A stretch of DNA of 64,000 nucleotides from Pseudomonas sp. PH1b (GTDB lineage Bacteria > Pseudomonadota > Gammaproteobacteria > Pseudomonadales > Pseudomonadaceae). Shown in pieces: positions 9,056 through 17,647 of the stretch; position 1 is the stretch's first letter; the number at the start of each line of letters is the position of its first letter. The notes under the pieces are model-generated. The model saw nothing but the letters and a program-made list of their open reading frames with translations. It was not told where the DNA came from and made no database searches. Location: positions 372,001 to 436,000 of the forward strand of contig NZ_AYMU01000005.1 in assembly GCF_000633395.1 (NCBI RefSeq). Reading direction: 5' to 3'. Both the position numbers and the translations under genes were made by a program.

Positions 9056-9181
9056 GGCCAATTATCCCAGGGCGACGTTTTGTTACACCCTCTCCCTGCC
9101 CGGGGTGACACGAAGCGCCCCCAGCTTCTACCCTGAGTTCCATTGGCGGAGCCCACCCGCCGTCTCAGGACGCCCAGCTCC

Positions 9182-11437
9182 ATGTATAAAGACCTGCAGT
9201 TTCCGATCCTGATCGTGCACCGCGACATCAAGGCCGACACGGTCGCCGGGGACCGGGTGCGGGGCATTGCCCGAGAGCTGGAAAAGGACGGTTTCAGTAT
9301 TTTCTCCGCCGTGGACTATGCCGAAGGTCGGCTGGTTGCCGCGACCCATCACGGCTTGGCCTGCATGTTGATCGCCGCCGAGGGGGCCGGGGAAAACACC
9401 CACCTGCTGCAGAACATGGTCGAGCTGATCCGCCTGGCCCGGGTGCGTGCGCCACTGCTGCCGATCTTCGCCCTGGGCGAGCAGGTGACCCTGGAAAATG
9501 CGCCTGCCGACGCCATGAGCGAGCTCAATCAACTGCGGGGCATTCTCTACCTGTTCGAGGACACGGTGCCGTTCCTGGCCCGGCAGGTGGCCCGGGCGGC
9601 ACGCAATTACCTTGATGGCCTGCTGCCGCCTTTCTTCAAGGCCCTGGTGCAGCACACCGCCGACTCCAACTATTCCTGGCACACCCCGGGCCATGGCGGT
9701 GGCGTGGCCTATCGCAAGAGCCCGGTGGGGCAGGCGTTCCACCAGTTCTTCGGTGAGAACACCCTGCGCTCGGACCTGTCGGTCTCGGTACCGGAGCTGG
9801 GCTCGCTGCTGGACCACACCGGCCCTCTGGCGGAAGCCGAGGCACGGGCGGCGCGCAACTTCGGCGCGGATCACACGTTTTTCGTGATCAACGGCACCTC
9901 CACCGCCAACAAGATCGTCTGGCACTCCATGGTCGGCCGCGATGACCTGGTGCTGGTGGACCGCAACTGCCACAAGTCGGTGCTGCATTCGATCATCATG
10001 ACCGGGGCCATCCCCCTGTACCTGTGTCCGGAACGCAACGAACTGGGGATTATCGGGCCGATTCCCCTGAGCGAGTTCAGCCCCGAGTCGATCCAGGCCA
10101 AGATCGACGCCAGCCCGCTGACCCGCGGCCGGGCGCCCCGGGTCAAGCTGGCGGTGGTCACCAACTCGACCTACGACGGGTTGTGCTACAACGCCGAACT
10201 GATCAAGCAGAGCCTGGGCAACAGCGTCGAGGTTTTGCACTTCGACGAAGCCTGGTATGCCTACGCGGCCTTCCACGAGTTTTTCTCCGGGCGCTACGGC
10301 ATGGGCACTTCCCGCAGCGCCGACAGCCCCCTGGTGTTCACCACCCATTCGACCCACAAGTTGCTGGCGGCCTTCAGCCAGGCCTCGATGATCCATGTGC
10401 AGGACGGTGGCGCCCGGCAGCTGGATCGGGACCGTTTCAACGAAGCCTTCATGATGCACATCTCCACTTCGCCGCAGTACAGCATCATCGCCTCCCTGGA
10501 TGTGGCTTCGGCGATGATGGAAGGGCCCGCGGGGCGCTCACTGTTGCAGGAAATGTTCGACGAGGCCCTGAGCTTTCGCCGGGCCCTGGCCAACCTGCGG
10601 CAGAACATCGCCGCCGATGACTGGTGGTTCTCGGTATGGCAGCCGGAGCGGGTCGAGGGCATCGACCAGGTGCGCACCGGAGACTGGCTGCTGGAGCCGG
10701 AAGGCGAGTGGCACGGTTTTGCCGGGGTCACCGATGACTATGTGCTGCTCGATCCGATCAAGGTGACCCTGGTGATGCCGGGCCTGACCGCTGGCGGCGC
10801 CCTGAGCGAGCACGGGATTCCCGCGGCGGTGGTCAGCAAGTTCCTCTGGGAGCGCGGGCTGGTGGTGGAGAAGACCGGGCTCTACTCGTTCCTGGTGCTG
10901 TTCTCCATGGGCATCACCAAGGGCAAGTGGAGCACGCTGCTGACCGAGCTGCTGGAGTTCAAGCGCAACTACGATGCCAATGCCAGCCTTGCCAGTTGCC
11001 TGCCCAGCGTGGCCGGCCAGGACCCGCAGCGCTATCAGGGCATGGGCCTGCAGGACCTGTGCGACCAGTTGCATGCCTGCTACCGCAGCAACGCCACGGC
11101 CAAGCACCTCAAGCGCATGTACACGGTGTTGCCGGAGGTGGCGATGAAACCCGCCGACGCCTACGACCATCTGGTGCGCGGCGAAGTCGAAGCGGTGTCG
11201 ATTGACCAGCTGCAAGGGCGCATCGCTGCGGTGATGCTGGTGCCGTACCCGCCGGGGATCCCGCTGATCATGCCCGGTGAGCGCTTCACCGAGTCGACCC
11301 GCTCGATCATCGACTACCTGGCCTTTGCCCGAGCCTTCGACAGCAGCTTCCCGGGGTTTGTCGCCGACGTGCACGGGCTGCAACATGACGACCAGGGCAA
11401 TGGACGGCAATACACCGTCGATTGCATCAAAGCGTGA
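9182..11437 (+). CDS. ldcA: Lysine decarboxylase (Orn/Lys/Arg decarboxylase family)
   Basis: PLP enzyme converting L-lysine to cadaverine. It has 751 residues from ATG 9182 (MYKDLQFPILIVHRD), the same length as P. aeruginosa LdcA, which also lies just after dnaQ. Domains: an N-terminal receiver-like wing (residues 1-130), the fold-type I PLP domain (about 150-560) and a C-terminal domain. The PLP lysine is K393 in HSTHKLLAAFSQ; the conserved WHTPGHGGG and the YLDGLLPPFF approach are present. In P. aeruginosa the gene belongs to the arginine-responsive lysine catabolic route. Here a GNAT acetyltransferase follows after 14 bp, with its ribosome site overlapping the ldcA stop, so the two are an operon. 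Confidence 0.93.
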   Translation: MYKDLQFPILIVHRDIKADTVAGDRVRGIARELEKDGFSIFSAVDYAEGRLVAATHHGLACMLIAAEGAGENTHLLQNMVELIRLARVRAPLLPIFALGEQVTLENAPADAMSELNQLRGILYLFEDTVPFLARQVARAARNYLDGLLPPFFKALVQHTADSNYSWHTPGHGGGVAYRKSPVGQAFHQFFGENTLRSDLSVSVPELGSLLDHTGPLAEAEARAARNFGADHTFFVINGTSTANKIVWHSMVGRDDLVLVDRNCHKSVLHSIIMTGAIPLYLCPERNELGIIGPIPLSEFSPESIQAKIDASPLTRGRAPRVKLAVVTNSTYDGLCYNAELIKQSLGNSVEVLHFDEAWYAYAAFHEFFSGRYGMGTSRSADSPLVFTTHSTHKLLAAFSQASMIHVQDGGARQLDRDRFNEAFMMHISTSPQYSIIASLDVASAMMEGPAGRSLLQEMFDEALSFRRALANLRQNIAADDWWFSVWQPERVEGIDQVRTGDWLLEPEGEWHGFAGVTDDYVLLDPIKVTLVMPGLTAGGALSEHGIPAAVVSKFLWERGLVVEKTGLYSFLVLFSMGITKGKWSTLLTELLEFKRNYDANASLASCLPSVAGQDPQRYQGMGLQDLCDQLHACYRSNATAKHLKRMYTVLPEVAMKPADAYDHLVRGEVEAVSIDQLQGRIAAVMLVPYPPGIPLIMPGERFTESTRSIIDYLAFARAFDSSFPGFVADVHGLQHDDQGNGRQYTVDCIKA

Positions 11438-11451
11438 GGAGTTTCCCCACT

Positions 11452-12039
11452 ATGCAGCCCGCTGTTAATCCCCGGTACCCGGGCCTGGCGATCCGCGTCG
11501 CCGATGAAGGTTTTGCCCCTTATGTCTGGGGCAGTGATTTCAGCTTCCAGGTCGGCGCCTACGCCGAGGCCGAGCGCGGTGTGTCGGTCAGTGACTGGCC
11601 GTTGCGCCAGATCGTGCCTTACCGCAAGTGCTATGGCATCGACCCGGAAGAGTTCAGCAGCTACCGCAACGCAGCGGACAGCGAGATTTTCATGGCCTTC
11701 CTCGACGACCAGCCGGTGGGCCACATGGTCATCAGTACCAACTGGAACGGCTACGCGCATATTGACGAGCTGGCGGTGCATGCACCGGCGCGACGCCATG
11801 GCGTGGCCCGGGCGCTGCTGGAAGTGGCGCAGTTCTGGAGTCGCAAGAAACAGTTGCCGGGGGTGATGCTGGAGACCCAGAACAACAACCTGGGCGCCTG
11901 TCGCCTGTATGAGCGTTGCGGCTATGTGGTGGGCGGCGTGGATCACCTGCGCTATCGCGGCATCGATGCGCAAACCAGCGAGGTGGCGATCTTCTGGTAC
12001 CGACTGTTTGCCGATGAGCCCGAGCTTGCCCAGCCTTAG
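11452..12039 (+). CDS. GNAT-family N-acetyltransferase
   Basis: A 195-residue protein from ATG 11452 with a GAGGAG ribosome site embedded in the end of ldcA. The acetyl-CoA motif A is seen in IDELAVHAPARRHGVARALLEVA (R-x-x-G-x-A) and motif B in NNLGACRLYERCGYVVGG. The tail GIDAQTSEVAIFWYRLF recalls streptothricin acetyltransferase-like GNATs, which modify lysine-type amines. Being co-transcribed with lysine decarboxylase, it may acetylate cadaverine or another polyamine; that substrate is inferred from context only. Its TAG and the TAA of the convergent lysR gene overlap by 4 bp. Confidence 0.85.
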   Translation: MQPAVNPRYPGLAIRVADEGFAPYVWGSDFSFQVGAYAEAERGVSVSDWPLRQIVPYRKCYGIDPEEFSSYRNAADSEIFMAFLDDQPVGHMVISTNWNGYAHIDELAVHAPARRHGVARALLEVAQFWSRKKQLPGVMLETQNNNLGACRLYERCGYVVGGVDHLRYRGIDAQTSEVAIFWYRLFADEPELAQP

Positions 12040-12929
12040 CCCGCCAGCAGTGCCTCGGCCTGCTCCGTCAGCAGTTGCAGCAGGGCATCCAGCAGTGGCG
12101 AACCGTCGCTGCCGGCGCGGCGCAGGGCATACAGGGTGACGCTGACCGGGGGCGACAGGGGGCTGACATCGAGCCCGGCGCTGCGCGCGCCGGCGGCGGT
12201 GAAGGGATCGACGATGGCCAATCCTTCGCCGGCTTCCACCAGGCTGCTCATCATCTGGTAGGTCTGTACCCGGGTCTGGATCACCGGGCTGGGTCGCAGG
12301 TTCTGCAGTTTGCCGGTAAGCACCAGGCTCAGCGGGTCCTGGCCTTCGAGGCCGACCATGGCCTGGCCGGCCAGGTCCTGCAGGGCCACGTATTTTTGCT
12401 TGGGCTGCAGCCAGCCATGGGGGGCGATCAGGAACAGCTTGCCCTGGGCCAGGACCTGGCTGTCGATGTCCGGGTGCTCGGGGTCGTAGAGGCTCAGGCC
12501 CAGGTCGCAGTCGCGCAGCAGCAGGCTGTCGACCATCGCCCGGGTGCTCTGGCTGCGCAGGCTGCAGGGGGTGTCGGCGAAGCGCCGGCGCAGGGCGGCA
12601 ATGCACCGGGGGAGAAGTTGTTGCACCAGGGGCGGGGTGCCGATGATGCGCAAGGGTGGCGCCTGGTGAAACCTCAGGCTGTCGGCCAGGCGTTGCACCG
12701 GTTCGAAGGCGTCATAGACTCCGGTGATCGCCGCTTGCAGTCCGCGGGCCTCGCGGGTGGCCTGCAGGCGTCCACGCACGCTGGCAAACAGCATGAAGCC
12801 CAATTGGCTTTCGGCATCGCGCAGCAGGGCTTCGACCTCGGCCACCGACAGTTGCAGCAACTCGGCGGCGGTGCCCAGGTGAGCGGTTTGCAGGAGCGCC
12901 TGAATCACTTCGATATGACGTAAACGCAT
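12036..12929 (-). CDS. LysR-family transcriptional regulator
   Basis: A 297-residue regulator from ATG 12929 (MRLRHIEVIQALLQTAHLG). The N-terminal winged helix-turn-helix (residues 1-60) has the LysR pattern H-I-E-V...GTAAELLQLSVAEVEALLRDAESQLGFMLF. The effector-binding periplasmic-protein-like domain (about 90-290) includes LRIIGTPPLVQQLLP and GLAIVDPFTA. It is convergent with the ldcA-GNAT operon, so it need not control it. No divergent target gene is evident within 190 bp upstream. Ligand unknown. Confidence 0.92.
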   Translation of the reverse strand: MRLRHIEVIQALLQTAHLGTAAELLQLSVAEVEALLRDAESQLGFMLFASVRGRLQATREARGLQAAITGVYDAFEPVQRLADSLRFHQAPPLRIIGTPPLVQQLLPRCIAALRRRFADTPCSLRSQSTRAMVDSLLLRDCDLGLSLYDPEHPDIDSQVLAQGKLFLIAPHGWLQPKQKYVALQDLAGQAMVGLEGQDPLSLVLTGKLQNLRPSPVIQTRVQTYQMMSSLVEAGEGLAIVDPFTAAGARSAGLDVSPLSPPVSVTLYALRRAGSDGSPLLDALLQLLTEQAEALLAG

Positions 12930-13123
12930 GCTTGAAATCCATATCCAGCCGGTTGGGGAGTCAAGCATCGAATCCTACCCCAAGTGCAGGCCAGGAATCT
13001 GTAGCCGCGGCCCCGGGCCGCGAGAGGGGCCGCAAGGGCTTCAGCGCTGTTGCAATCGCCGCGTGGGTGGCCACGAGCTGCGGCGCCGGCCTGCGGCTGC
13101 TCGGCACACGGCGAGGTGTGGGG

Positions 13124-13360
13124 TCACTCGCTCACGTACGTCTCGGGTTCACGCACTATGGTCACGTCCGACTGCACCAGCAGAAACTGGTTGTCATCGA
13201 GCTTCTTGACCCGGTCGCCAATCGCCAGGCGATAGGTGGTCACGGGCTCCGAGCCGGCCAGGCCTTCCTCCGAGGGCATGGATTCCTGGAATTCGTGCAC
13301 TGAATACACTCGTCCCTCGGCATCTCTTGCATGGAATTGTCCGACAAGTACTGCTGCCAT
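13124..13360 (-). CDS. Small conserved hypothetical protein
   Basis: A 78-residue protein from ATG 13360 with a plausible AGAGG ribosome site about 9 nt upstream. Sequence features are MAAVLVGQFHARDAEGRVYSV, a beta-strand-rich core (TYRLAIGDRVKKLDDNQFLLV) and the end REPETYVSE. It has no signal peptide or membrane segment. The pattern is that of a soluble small domain. I recognise it only as the kind of short protein common in Pseudomonas genomes and cannot name a function. It is isolated: about 195 bp from lysR and 229 bp from the divergent flavin reductase. Confidence 0.7.
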   Translation of the reverse strand: MAAVLVGQFHARDAEGRVYSVHEFQESMPSEEGLAGSEPVTTYRLAIGDRVKKLDDNQFLLVQSDVTIVREPETYVSE

Positions 13361-13589
13361 CTTTTAGAGCCTCTGGAGATAAAACACGCAAATTTCGGTG
13401 CTGTAGACCCAGAGGGTACGGGGTAAGTTTTGCCGGCAGGAAAAAATATTCCGCCCATGGCCGTGGCGCAGCTCCGGGCCGTGTCGCACGGCGGGGCCCA
13501 GGACAAAAAAATGCCGGTGCCGGGTAGCAGGCAACCCCTCGGCTCATCTATAACTAGGGCCTTCCTCAAGCGAACGGTTGGAGTCTTCC

Positions 13590-14147
13590 ATGAGCAATGT
13601 CTACAAGGTCGCAGTGCTGGTCGGCAGTCTGAGAAAACAGTCCCTGAACCGCAAGGTCGCCCTGGCACTGGCCGAACTGGCGCCTGCCAACCTGCAGTTG
13701 AACATCGTCGAGATCGGCGACTTGCCGTTCTACAACGAAGACATCGAGGCAACGCCGCCGGCGGCCTACACCCATTTTCGCGAGCAGATCAGCGCCGCCG
13801 ATGCCGTGTTGTTCGTGACCCCGGAATACAACCGTTCGGTACCGGCCGTGCTGAAGAACGCCATCGATGTCGGTTCGCGCCCTTATGGCAAGAGCGCCTG
13901 GGGCGGCAAGCCCGGCGCGGTGATCAGCGTTTCCCCGGGGGCCATCGGCGGCTTCGGCGCCAACCACCACCTGCGCCAGTCCCTGGTGTTCCTCAATGTG
14001 CCGTGCATGCAGCAGCCCGAAGCCTACCTGGGCGGCGCGGGTTCGGCGTTCGACGAGTCCGGCAAGCTGTCGGAGGCCACCCGGCCGTTCCTGCAGGGCT
14101 TCATCAATGCCTATGGGCAATGGGTGGAACAGCAGAAGAAGAACTGA
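13590..14147 (+). CDS. NADPH-dependent FMN reductase (quinone/chromate reductase type)
   Basis: A 185-residue flavodoxin-like oxidoreductase from ATG 13590. The FMN phosphate loop VLVGSLRKQSLNRKV (residues 8-22) and the second flavin contact VTPEYNRSVPAVLKNAIDVGSRP are diagnostic of the NADPH-dependent FMN reductase family, which includes ChrR and the P. aeruginosa quinone reductase PA1204. It reduces quinones or other electrophiles with NADPH to limit redox stress. It is 126 bp upstream of arsR and on the same strand, but the ars promoter seems to lie between them. It is not ArsH, which is longer. Physiological substrate not determinable. Confidence 0.88.
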   Translation: MSNVYKVAVLVGSLRKQSLNRKVALALAELAPANLQLNIVEIGDLPFYNEDIEATPPAAYTHFREQISAADAVLFVTPEYNRSVPAVLKNAIDVGSRPYGKSAWGGKPGAVISVSPGAIGGFGANHHLRQSLVFLNVPCMQQPEAYLGGAGSAFDESGKLSEATRPFLQGFINAYGQWVEQQKKN

Positions 14148-14212
14148 GCACCTGCTCGGCGGCGGGCGGGTTCCTTCTGGTACCTGCCTGCCGGCAATGC
14201 CCGGGGTAATCA

Positions 14213-14247
14213 TCGCTTTACCGTATATACGAAAATCCATATATTTG
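14213..14247 (+). promoter_or_regulatory. Probable ars promoter/operator
   Basis: A/T-rich island in otherwise GC-rich DNA just upstream of arsR. Two short inverted arms, ATATA at 14225-14229 and TATAT at 14240-14244, flank a 10-bp centre; ArsR repressors typically bind an A/T-rich imperfect palindrome of this sort over the promoter. A TTTACC hexamer at 14218 and the TATA stretch could be the -35 and -10 elements. The arms are low-complexity, so confidence is modest. Confidence 0.4.
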
Positions 14248-14273
14248 CCGCTCCCGTTCCAGGAGCGCAGCTG

Positions 14274-14621
14274 GTGTCCGTCTCTCTCAATCCTGCCGAG
14301 TTGTTCAAGGCCCTGGCCGATGAAACCCGCAGCCGCATCGTGCTGCTGATCACCCGGGAAGGGGAGCTGTGCGTCTGCGAACTGACGGCCGCCCTGGACC
14401 TGAGCCAGCCGAAGGTTTCCCGGCACCTGGCGCTGTTGCGCGGTTGCGGCCTGCTGGCCGACCGGCGCCAGGGGCAATGGGTCTACTACCGTCTGCACCC
14501 CGGCCTGGACGGCTGGGCCCACAGCCTGTTGCACGGCACCTTGCAGGGCAACGGCCCCTGGCTGGCGGAGGATGTGCAGCGCCTGCAAGCCATGGCCGAC
14601 CGTCCGCTGCGCTGTTGCTGA
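14274..14621 (+). CDS. arsR: Arsenical resistance operon repressor ArsR
   Basis: Winged-helix metalloregulator that leaves DNA on binding As(III)/Sb(III). It has 115 residues starting at GTG 14274, with AGGAGC 7 nt upstream. The sensor motif ELCVCEL (residues 26-32) carries the C-x-C arsenite site in the alpha-3 helix, and the recognition helix SQPKVSRHLALLR follows. The C-terminus ends in a CC pair, giving additional thiols. arsB follows 39 bp downstream on the same strand, so this is a minimal arsRB operon; no arsC or arsH gene is found in the window. Confidence 0.95.
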   Translation: MSVSLNPAELFKALADETRSRIVLLITREGELCVCELTAALDLSQPKVSRHLALLRGCGLLADRRQGQWVYYRLHPGLDGWAHSLLHGTLQGNGPWLAEDVQRLQAMADRPLRCC

Positions 14622-14660
14622 GTCCCGCTCATTTACGATCCTCTTCAAAGGCGGTTGCCC

Positions 14661-15947
14661 ATGTTGATTGCGGTATTGATTTTCCTCCTGACCATCACCC
14701 TGGTGATCTGGCAGCCCAAGGGCCTGGGAGTGGGCTGGAGCGCAGTGCTGGGGGCAGTCCTGGCGCTGCTCTGCGGGGTGGTGCAGGTTGCCGATATCCC
14801 GGTGGTGTGGCAGATCATCTGGAATGCCACTGGCACCTTCGTCGCGCTGATCATCATCAGCCTGTTGCTGGACGAGGCCGGTTTCTTCGCCTGGACGGCC
14901 CTGCACGTGGCGCGCTGGGGCCGGGGCCGGGGCCGGCGCCTCTTCGCCTACATGGTGCTGCTGGGGGCCCTGGTGTCGGCGCTGTTCGCCAATGATGGTG
15001 CGGCGCTGATCCTGACGCCCATCGTGATTTCCATGCTCCTGGCTCTGCGCTTCAGCGCAGCCACCACCCTGGCCTTCGTCATGGGCGCCGGGTTCATCGC
15101 CGACACCGCAAGCCTACCGCTGGTGGTGTCGAACCTGGTGAACATCGTTTCCGCGGACTTCTTCAATATCGGCTTCAACCGCTACGCAGCGGTGATGCTG
15201 CCGGTCAACCTGGTGAGCGTGGCCGCGACCCTGGCGGTGCTGCTGTGGTTCTTCCGCCGCGACATACCTCAGGACTACGATCCACAACAGCTGGCGCTGC
15301 CTGCCAGTGCAATCCATGACCGGGCCACCTTCATCGCCGGCTGGTGGGTACTGCTGATTCTCCTGGCAGGCTGCTTTGCCCTGGAGCCGCTGGGCATTCC
15401 CATCAGCGCGATTTCGGCTGCGTGCGCCACCTTGCTGCTGGTGATCGCTGCCCGGGGTCATCGGATCTCCACTCGCAAGGTACTCAAGGAAGCACCCTGG
15501 CAGATCGTGATTTTCTCCCTGGGCATGTACCTGGTGGTCTATGGCCTGCGCAACGCCGGACTCACCGCTCACCTGGCCGGCTGGCTCGACGGTTTTGCCA
15601 GCGGCGGAATCTGGGGCGCGGCCCTGGGCACCGGCTTGCTGACGGCCGGGCTGTCGTCGGTGATGAACAACCTGCCGACGGTGCTGATCGGCGCCTTGTC
15701 CATCGATGCCAGCCAGGCCAGTGGGGTGGTCAAGGAGGCGATGATCTATGCCAACGTCATCGGCAGCGACCTGGGTCCGAAGATCACCCCCATCGGTAGC
15801 CTGGCCACCTTGCTCTGGCTGCATGTACTGGAGCGCAAGGGCATTCATATCGGCTGGGGGTATTACTTCCGTGTCGGCATCGTGCTGACCCTGCCGGTGT
15901 TGCTGATCACCTTAGTGGCGCTGGCGTTGCGCCTTTCCCTGGCCTAG
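14661..15947 (+). CDS. arsB: Arsenite efflux transporter ArsB
   Basis: Inner-membrane arsenite/antimonite extruder of the ArsB/NhaD superfamily, driven by the proton gradient or by an ArsA ATPase when present. It has 428 residues from ATG 14661 behind AAAGGCGG; a TTG two codons upstream is too close to the ribosome site. About 10-12 hydrophobic segments are apparent, with family signatures [35 protein letters not shown] and [19 protein letters not shown]. It is preceded by arsR. A 522-bp REPIN array begins 43 bp after the stop. Confidence 0.96.
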   Translation: MLIAVLIFLLTITLVIWQPKGLGVGWSAVLGAVLALLCGVVQVADIPVVWQIIWNATGTFVALIIISLLLDEAGFFAWTALHVARWGRGRGRRLFAYMVLLGALVSALFANDGAALILTPIVISMLLALRFSAATTLAFVMGAGFIADTASLPLVVSNLVNIVSADFFNIGFNRYAAVMLPVNLVSVAATLAVLLWFFRRDIPQDYDPQQLALPASAIHDRATFIAGWWVLLILLAGCFALEPLGIPISAISAACATLLLVIAARGHRISTRKVLKEAPWQIVIFSLGMYLVVYGLRNAGLTAHLAGWLDGFASGGIWGAALGTGLLTAGLSSVMNNLPTVLIGALSIDASQASGVVKEAMIYANVIGSDLGPKITPIGSLATLLWLHVLERKGIHIGWGYYFRVGIVLTLPVLLITLVALALRLSLA

Positions 15948-15989
15948 CGCGAGCCCAGCCCAGGAACCAGATGATTGCAGTGCTCCCCC

Positions 15990-16511
15990 GTAGGAGCCGG
16001 CTTGCCGGCGAAGAGGCCCGTGAGCTTGGCGCCGGTCTTGCGGACGCCTTCGCTGGCAAGCCAGCTCCTACAGGACCCAGGTGATTGCAGTGCTCCCCCG
16101 TAGGAGCCGGCTTGCCGGCGAAGAGGCCCGTGAGCCTGGCGTCGGTCTTGCGGACGCCTTCGCTGGCAAGACAGCTCCTACAGGTTCCAGGTGATTGCGC
16201 TGCTCCCCCGTAGGAGCCGGCTTGCCGGCGAAGAGGCCCGTGAGCCTGGCGTCGGTCTTGCGGACGCCTTCGCTGGCAAGCCAGCTCCTACAGGTCCCAG
16301 GTGATTGCGGTGCTCCTCCGTAGGAGCCGGCTTGCCGGCGAAGAGGCCTGTGAACCTGGCGCCGGTCTTGCGGACGCTTTCGCTGGCAAGCCAGCTCCTA
16401 CAGGTTCCAGGTGATTGCGGTGCTCCCCCGTAGGAGCCGGCTTGCCGGCGAAGAGGCCCGCGGGCCTGGCGCCGGTCTTGCGGACGCTTTCGCTGGCAAG
16501 CCAGCTCCTAC
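15990..16511. repeat. REPIN array A: five 82-bp units, period exactly 110 bp
   Basis: Units begin at 15990, 16100, 16210, 16320 and 16430. Each starts GTAGGAGCCGGCTTGCCGGC and ends with the inverted partner (CTGGCAAGCCAGCTCCTAC), giving two REP hairpins around a ~36-bp loop. The 28-bp spacers (AGGnnCCAGGTGATTGCnnT...) are nearly identical, so the whole 110-bp block was duplicated in tandem. The array lies between the convergent arsB and DUF1853 genes. The final CTCCTAC supplies the stop codon of the DUF1853 gene. The third-from-last hairpin arm in unit 2 carries one change (CAAGACAGC). Confidence 0.95.
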
Positions 16512-17485
16512 GAGGGGCGGTCTCTGGGGGCGAGGGCCTGGGGCGTGGGGACGTTGGGCCAGAGATCGGCCACCAGGAACAGCCGCTCGGCTTCTTCCCA
16601 GTCGCCTTCCAGGGTTTCCTCCATCCTGACCAGTAGCTGCGCAGGGGCGTGGGGCTCGAGTTCGGCCAGCCATTGCTGCAGCTGTGCAGCGCTCCAGGTG
16701 TGCTCGGCCGGGTAGTGCGCCGGCGCCAGCCAGGCGTGGCGGGGCAGGGGTTGCCAGCGTCCCGGGGGGCTCTGGACGATGAACGCGGGCCAGTCCCGCT
16801 GGTGCAGCCAGCGCCCGTGCAGGTGCTGCGGGTGCGCCCCGCGCGGCGATTCGGCGTGGCCCGGCCAGGGGTAGAGCAGGTAACCCCCCAGCCACAGGTG
16901 GGCGCTGAACTGCTGGATGCCCAGCGCCTCCAGGGCCTCGCGGCTTTCATCGCGGGCGGAAATCGGCAGTTGATGCTCGTCCAGGTGCGCCAGCTTGCGG
17001 TCCAGGCGGTCGTGGCAGCCAGGGCCAAGCCATTGCGCGCTATCGACGCCATTGCCGTGCTGCGGCCCCAGGTACAGCTTGATCGCCAGCTCCAGGTGAT
17101 GCACTCCCTCGGCATCGCGCAGCAGCATGTCCAGTTCGCCCAGGGTATGGCCGCCACGCCGGATCGGCAGGTTGGCCGCCAGCAGCTCGACGCCGGGGGC
17201 ATGTTGCACGGCAAATTGCCAGAGGCGTTCGTAGTACAGGCCCAGGCGCCGGGTCGGGCCCCGGGTCAGCCACTGGCGCAGGGCGTTGCTGTCCAGGTCC
17301 AGGCGCCTTAGCCAGTGGGCCAGCAGCTGCGGCGCCTGCACCCAGTCGCTGCCGGCCAGGGGGTGGCGCTGTGGCCAGGGCGTCTGGCTGAGCATCGGCG
17401 GCGCGAGGATGACCCAGGCGAGGTCGCGGACTTCAGGTTGACGCAACTGGCGGGGGAGGTTGAGCAGATCCGGGAACAGGAGCAT
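16508..17485 (-). CDS. DUF1853 family protein, possibly PD-(D/E)XK nuclease-like
   Basis: A 325-residue protein from ATG 17485. It is the gene found next to nadK in Pseudomonas. The centre carries [17 protein letters not shown] followed by [12 protein letters not shown], the spaced G-E-L-D ... E-L-A-I-K arrangement typical of PD-(D/E)XK nucleases. This suggests a nuclease-fold core, although activity is unproven. A conserved tryptophan-rich C-terminal half ([24 protein letters not shown]) follows. The TAG stop (16508-16510) is formed by the last bases of REPIN array A, so the C-terminal end RDRPS may be shaped by the repeat. It is divergent from nadK. Confidence 0.87.
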   Translation of the reverse strand: MLLFPDLLNLPRQLRQPEVRDLAWVILAPPMLSQTPWPQRHPLAGSDWVQAPQLLAHWLRRLDLDSNALRQWLTRGPTRRLGLYYERLWQFAVQHAPGVELLAANLPIRRGGHTLGELDMLLRDAEGVHHLELAIKLYLGPQHGNGVDSAQWLGPGCHDRLDRKLAHLDEHQLPISARDESREALEALGIQQFSAHLWLGGYLLYPWPGHAESPRGAHPQHLHGRWLHQRDWPAFIVQSPPGRWQPLPRHAWLAPAHYPAEHTWSAAQLQQWLAELEPHAPAQLLVRMEETLEGDWEEAERLFLVADLWPNVPTPQALAPRDRPS

Positions 17486-17647
17486 GTTGCGAGCATAGAC
17501 GCAAACCCGCCTCGATCGCGATAAATGCGTGCCACTCGCAGTTGCGCACGGGGTTGCTAAGCCCGCGTGGCTGAAAGGATTTTGTCTAACGCCGGGTTTC
17601 GCCCATAATCCTCAGTTTCGCCCGTACCCGAACCCCGCAGGAGCCCC

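Noticed and set aside
8929..9181. tRNA or small RNA gene after dnaQ
   Set aside because: No cloverleaf or TPsiC-like arm, no promoter-terminator pair; only interleaved repeats are visible.
13590..14147. Flavin reductase as ArsH of the ars operon
   Set aside because: Length (185 residues) and motifs fit the ChrR/PA1204 group rather than ArsH, and the ars promoter appears to lie after it.
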